Part shown: positions 60,596-64,000 of the stretch, piece by piece
Layout: the number at the start of each line of letters is the position of its first letter
How positions within the stretch are numbered: the first letter of the stretch is position 1
Source: Agromyces mediolanus
GTDB lineage: Bacteria; Actinomycetota; Actinomycetes; Actinomycetales; Microbacteriaceae
DNA: 64,000 bases
Reading direction: 5' to 3'
Assembly: GCF_023715325.1 (NCBI RefSeq)
Contig: NZ_JAMBNX010000009.1
Location: 1-64,000 of the forward strand
Program-made: the position numbers and the translations under genes
The notes under the pieces: generated by a model
What the model saw: only the letters and a program-made list of their open reading frames with translations
What the model was told of the DNA's origin: nothing
The model's database searches: none

Positions 60596-61561
60596 TCAAC
60601 CGGCCGCGCCGGGACCCGGGACCGGGAGCTCGGCGAAGGCCCGCACCGGGAAGGTGCCGAAGCCCTCGATCCGCGGCGGCACCGCGGTGAAGCGCGCGCC
60701 CCGGGCGGGCAGCCGGTCGAGACCGGCGAGGTGTTCGACGACGTGGATGCCGGCGGCGAGCAGCAGCGAGTGCGCGGGCCGCTCCCCCCGCCCCTCGGTG
60801 TCGTCGATGTTCAGCGAGTCGATGCCGACGAGCGCGACCCCCGACTCCGCGAGGAACCGTGCGCCCGCTTCGCTCAGGAACGGCGCACCGACGGCGTACT
60901 CCGGGGTGCCGAAGTGCCGGCTCCAGCCCGTGTGCAGCAGCACCGCGGCACCCGCGAGCTCCGCGGCCGTGCGCTCGAAGCAGACCTCCGCGGGGATGCC
61001 GCGCTCCGCGGCATCCGCGAGGTGCAGCACCTGAGCCGGGAGCCCGACGAGTGTCGCGAGCTCGAGCGAGGCGAGGTCGCCGCCGTCCGCGTAGCGGTGG
61101 AACGGGCTGTCGAGGTAGGTGCCCGTGTTGCCCGCCATCGTGATCACGTCGATCGCGAACTCCGTGCCCGGCGCGTACACCGCCCGCGAGGCGGCGCGCG
61201 TGAGGTGCGGCGCGATGCTCGGGGCCGGGATGCCGGGGTAGGTGACGAGGCCGGCGCGGATCGGGTGGCTGAGATCGACGAGGCGCGACCCCCGGTCGGC
61301 GGATGCCTCGGTCGGCGGAGTGCCGTTCGAGGCATCCGTCGCGATGCCCCGCGAGCCCTTGTGCGCCTCGGCGACGATCTCGAACGCGGGGAACTCGACC
61401 GAGCCGACGAGCGCGAGCCCGAGATGCCGCACGAGGAGTTCGGCGACCGCGGCCTCGCCGACGTCGAGGCCCGGCACGTCGAGCCGGAAGCCGCGGGCGC
61501 TCAGCCCGCCGCCGTTCACGAAGGCGATCTCGGCGTCGAAGACGGCTCGGTACTCGGTCAT
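60596..61561 (-). CDS. Cyclase (kynurenine formamidase-like) family protein fused to an N-terminal domain
   Basis: A 321-residue protein. Residues 1-72 form a separate domain (FVNGGGLSARGFRLDVPGLD; LVGSVEFPAFEIVAEAHKGS). The PF04199 cyclase domain starts near residue 90 (SRLVDLSHPIRAGLVTYPGI). The metal motif is GNTGTYLDSPFHRY where the family has H-x-G-T-H-x-D-x-P-x-H: the first two His are Asn and Tyr, so the usual metal site is altered. ALVGIDSLNIDD and EHLAGLDRLP are typical. The gene overlaps the APC permease by ATGA, so the permease probably imports the substrate, perhaps an amide or cyclic compound. Confidence 0.82.
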   Translation of the reverse strand: MTEYRAVFDAEIAFVNGGGLSARGFRLDVPGLDVGEAAVAELLVRHLGLALVGSVEFPAFEIVAEAHKGSRGIATDASNGTPPTEASADRGSRLVDLSHPIRAGLVTYPGIPAPSIAPHLTRAASRAVYAPGTEFAIDVITMAGNTGTYLDSPFHRYADGGDLASLELATLVGLPAQVLHLADAAERGIPAEVCFERTAAELAGAAVLLHTGWSRHFGTPEYAVGAPFLSEAGARFLAESGVALVGIDSLNIDDTEGRGERPAHSLLLAAGIHVVEHLAGLDRLPARGARFTAVPPRIEGFGTFPVRAFAELPVPGPGAAG

Positions 61562-62949
61562 ACGCGCTCCTCCACTGGGTGCACTGGTTCGGATCCCGTG
61601 TCGCCGGGCCGCGGGTCGGGATCGTTCTGGCGCGGGTGCCGTCGCGAGCGCACGCGCCGCACGACGGTCACCGTCAGCGCGGCCGCGGCGAGCAGTGCCG
61701 GCACGACGAGATTCGTCCCGGCGAGCACGAGCAGGCCGGCGGTGAGCACGGTCGCGACGACCGCGAGCCACCAGCCCACGCTCCAGCGGCGCAGGAGCAG
61801 CGTCGCCGCGAGCATGCCGACGAAGTAGATCGCGACCATGTTGCTCGTGTGGATCAGGATGAACCCGCCGAGCGCGCCGCCGTTCGCGACGACGAGCACG
61901 AAGTACGCGAGCGAGACGACCCCGGTGAGGGCGAGCGCGCGCCTGGGCACCTGTCCCCCCGCGGCACCCTTCGCGAAGAAGCGGGGCAGATCGCCGTCGC
62001 GGCCGAGCGCGGCGCCGAGATTGCCGAAGGCCGGCAAGTAGGCGTTCATGACTCCGACGGTGACGATCACGGCGATCGCCGCGACGATGGCCGGCCCGAT
62101 GCCCGGCAGCACGACGTCGACGAGGTCGATGAGCGGCACCACGCCCTGCCCGGCGCGCTCGCCCAGCACGCCGACGGTGACGAACTGCAGCGCGAGGTAG
62201 CCGACGCCGACCACCACGATGGCGATGGCGGTCGCGATCGGGATGACCCGACGGGGGTCGCGGAACTCGCCGGCGATGTGCGTGCCGACCTCCCAGCCGG
62301 CGAACGCCCACACGAACAGGCTGATCGCCGTGCCGACGCCGGCCCAGCCGTTCGGCAGGAACGGGGTGAACGAGGCCGCCTCCACGTGCGGGAACGTCAG
62401 CGCGACGACCGCGACGACGACCGCGAGCAGCAGCGCCGTGAGCACGAGCTGCACCCAGCCGGCGACGCGCACGCCGAACCAGCTGACGACGTACGGCGGC
62501 ACGAAGATCGCGGCGGCGATGAGCGGCACGGCCGAGCGGTCGACGCCGAGGGCGGCGACCACGTACTCGCCGCAGAGGAGCGTGACGACGGGGGCGCCGA
62601 CGCAGACGCCGAAGTAGAACCAGTACCCGGTCATCCTGGCGACGGTGTCGCCGAGCGCGCGACGGGCGTAGCTCGCGACGCCGCCGGGATCGGGGAAGCG
62701 GGCGGCGAGCGCCGCGAACGTCCCGGCGAGCGGGATCGACAGCACGAGCACGGCGGCGACGGCGAGCACCGAGGCCGGTCCGGCCGCGGCGGCGGCGAGG
62801 CCGGGGAGGGCGAGGATGCCGGTGCCGAGCACGCTCGCGATGTAGAGCGCCGTGCCCTGCCCGAGGCCGAGGGTGCCGTGGCCGGGGGCCGGGGTCTCCG
62901 GTGCGGTCGCGGGGTGCTGCGTCGAGGTCACCCGCACAGTCTCGCGCAC
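61558..62949 (-). CDS. APC family amino acid permease
   Basis: A 463-residue carrier with about 12 helices. Helix 1 carries ALYIASVLGTGILALPGLAA with the GTG(I/V)L substrate loop, and WAFAGWEVGTHIAGEFRDPR is the conserved loop after helix 6. The C-terminal tail is polar. Three in-frame GTG codons (62949, 62934, 62928) could start it; none has a clear ribosome site. It is translationally coupled to the cyclase-family gene. The promoter has an 8-base inverted repeat (62967-63001). Confidence 0.86.
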   Translation of the reverse strand: MRETVRVTSTQHPATAPETPAPGHGTLGLGQGTALYIASVLGTGILALPGLAAAAAGPASVLAVAAVLVLSIPLAGTFAALAARFPDPGGVASYARRALGDTVARMTGYWFYFGVCVGAPVVTLLCGEYVVAALGVDRSAVPLIAAAIFVPPYVVSWFGVRVAGWVQLVLTALLLAVVVAVVALTFPHVEAASFTPFLPNGWAGVGTAISLFVWAFAGWEVGTHIAGEFRDPRRVIPIATAIAIVVVGVGYLALQFVTVGVLGERAGQGVVPLIDLVDVVLPGIGPAIVAAIAVIVTVGVMNAYLPAFGNLGAALGRDGDLPRFFAKGAAGGQVPRRALALTGVVSLAYFVLVVANGGALGGFILIHTSNMVAIYFVGMLAATLLLRRWSVGWWLAVVATVLTAGLLVLAGTNLVVPALLAAAALTVTVVRRVRSRRHPRQNDPDPRPGDTGSEPVHPVEERV

Positions 62950-62966
62950 GAGGCATCCGCCCGCAC

Positions 62967-63001
62967 TGGCAGGAATGACACCATCAGTACATATCCTGCC
63001 A
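62967..63001. promoter_or_regulatory. Inverted repeat TGGCAGGA / TCCTGCCA before the APC permease
   Basis: Perfect eight-base arms separated by 19 bases in an AT-richer stretch, 18 bases before the permease GTG. The spacing suits a dimeric or tetrameric regulator; no regulator gene is adjacent inside the window. Confidence 0.5.
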
Positions 63002-63033
63002 AGCTCCGGCCGCTCAAGCGGATCGGCGGATGC

Positions 63034-64000
63034 CTACAGCCGCGCGAGCGTCTGGTCGATGTCGGCGAGCAGGTCGTCGACGTCCTCGATGCCGACCGAC
63101 AGCCGCACGATCGAGGCCGGCACCTCCGCCTCCGTGCCGCGCACCGAGGCGTGCGTCATCTCCGAGGGGTAGTTCACGAGCGACTCGACGCCGCCGAGCG
63201 ACTCGGCGAGCTGGAAGAGCTCCGTCGACTCCGCGAAGCGGCGCGCCGCTTCGCCGCCACCGGCGAGCTCGATCGAGAGCATGCCGCCGAAGCCCGACAT
63301 CTGGCGACCGGCGAGCTCGTGACCGGGGTGCGACTCGAGGCCCGGGTAGTACACACGGGCGATCCCCGCGTGCTCCTCGAGCCTGCGGGCGATCGCGAGC
63401 GCGTTCTGGCTGTGCCGCTGCATGCGGATGCCGAGCGTTTTGATGCCCCGCGAGGTGAGGAACGCGTCGAACGGGCCCGACACGGCCCCCGCGGCGAACT
63501 GGGTGAACTGCACCCGCTCGTGCAGCTCGTCACGGCCGGGCGCGAAGACGACGGCGCCGCCGATCACGTCGGAGTGCCCGCCGAGGTACTTCGTGGTCGA
63601 GTGCACGACGACGTCGGCGCCGAGCGCGATCGGCTGCTGCAGCGCGGGGCTCGCGAAGGTGTTGTCGACGACGACGAGGAGGCCCGCCTCGTGGCCGAGC
63701 CCCGCGAGCGCGGCCACGTCGGAGATCTTCATGAGCGGGTTCGACGGTGTCTCGATCCAGAGCACCTTCGTCGCGCCCGGCTCGATCGCGGCGCGCACGA
63801 GGTCGAGGTCGCTCGTGTCGACGGTCGAGTGGCGCACGCCCCAGGCGCCGTGCACCCGGCGGATCAGCCGGTGCGTGCCGCCGTAGACGTCGTTGCCGAT
63901 GACGACGTGGTCGCCGGGGGCGAGCACGGTGCGCAGCAGGGCGTCCTCGGCGGCGAGGCCCGACGCGAAGGACAGTGCGTGCGCGCCGCCCTCGAGCGCA
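63034..64000 (-). CDS. metB: Cystathionine gamma-synthase-like PLP enzyme, 5' end beyond the window
   Basis: The C-terminal 322 residues are present; the frame stays open to the window end. The trans-sulfuration family is clear: ALEGGAHALSFASGLAAEDA, GDHVVIGNDVYGGTHRLIRR, VVVDNTFASPALQQPIALGA (PLP-nitrogen Asp), DVVVHSTTKYLGGHSDVIGG with the Schiff-base Lys, and the C-terminal LGGVESLVNYPSEMTHASVR. The last segment fits cystathionine gamma-synthase; gamma-lyase (MGL) cannot be excluded. Reaction: O-succinyl- or O-acetylhomoserine plus cysteine to cystathionine. Confidence 0.9.
   Translation of the reverse strand, partial: ALEGGAHALSFASGLAAEDALLRTVLAPGDHVVIGNDVYGGTHRLIRRVHGAWGVRHSTVDTSDLDLVRAAIEPGATKVLWIETPSNPLMKISDVAALAGLGHEAGLLVVVDNTFASPALQQPIALGADVVVHSTTKYLGGHSDVIGGAVVFAPGRDELHERVQFTQFAAGAVSGPFDAFLTSRGIKTLGIRMQRHSQNALAIARRLEEHAGIARVYYPGLESHPGHELAGRQMSGFGGMLSIELAGGGEAARRFAESTELFQLAESLGGVESLVNYPSEMTHASVRGTEAEVPASIVRLSVGIEDVDDLLADIDQTLARL

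Overview
The window is very GC-rich, densely coded DNA. Many genes start with GTG or TTG, and many neighbours overlap by four bases (ATGA). The gene content points to a high-GC actinobacterium, most likely of the family Microbacteriaceae: class Ib ribonucleotide reductase genes in the order nrdH-nrdI-nrdE-nrdF, DUF7882-type small proteins, MHS-type MFS carriers, and the string GGATGCC/GGCATCC recurring throughout. The taxonomic call is inference. I saw no rRNA, tRNA, CRISPR array, insertion sequence or prophage.

Layout. 0-9.7 kb: housekeeping and defence enzymes (flavin-type split barrel, RidA, two GNATs, FusB-like FBP protein, secreted-type esterase, an SDR with a divergent TetR and a double palindromic operator, a PLP decarboxylase with a divergent LysR, an ArsR-type regulator). 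9.8-15.2 kb: a complete polyamine-type ABC importer followed by an orphan EctB-like transaminase. 15.2-21.0 kb: a block of visibly lower GC with two tandem secreted Trp-rich paralogues, a small membrane protein, a decayed resolvase domain, a lipoprotein and a three-gene efflux ABC operon with a peptidoglycan-binding adaptor; this is the best candidate for an undescribed secretion or antagonism system. 21.0-24.0 kb: hydrolase, bifunctional-nuclease-domain protein, TetR/SDR pair. 24.0-29.6 kb: GntR, sulfatase and two MHS carriers. 29.6-35.5 kb: a polyol/pentitol-type catabolic cluster (aldolase, polyol permease, SorC regulator, 2-hydroxyacid dehydrogenase, FGGY kinase) with a shared TTGTTCACA element in its two promoters. 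35.7-42.4 kb: PAP2 phosphatase, AadA-like nucleotidyltransferase, NCS1 permease with its TetR, DUF1275, two DUF7882 genes, Lrp.

42.4-47.4 kb: the nrdHIEF operon, interrupted by a free-standing GIY-YIG/NUMOD3 homing-type endonuclease between nrdE and nrdF, and preceded by a cluster of DnaA boxes. 47.4-51.1 kb: a membrane acyltransferase and a NarL-type two-component system; the same CTACCGCGGTAG palindrome lies before both promoters. 51.1-57.8 kb: HhH-GPD glycosylase, VOC protein, and an MmsA/MmsB/ChvE-type sugar importer with a LacI regulator and matching operators. 58.1-59.1 kb: a secreted-protein gene broken by one extra C, with a small membrane protein. 59.1-64 kb: MFS exporter, a cyclase-family protein fused to an extra N-terminal domain and coupled to an APC permease, and the 3' part of a cystathionine gamma-synthase gene running off the window.

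Four copies of a long perfect palindrome (core CGACTTTCATGAAAGTCG) sit just downstream of genes at 24.0, 28.0, 29.6 and 35.6 kb. Their outer arms differ between copies but stay base-paired, a covariation signature of a transcript-end or chromosome-structure element.
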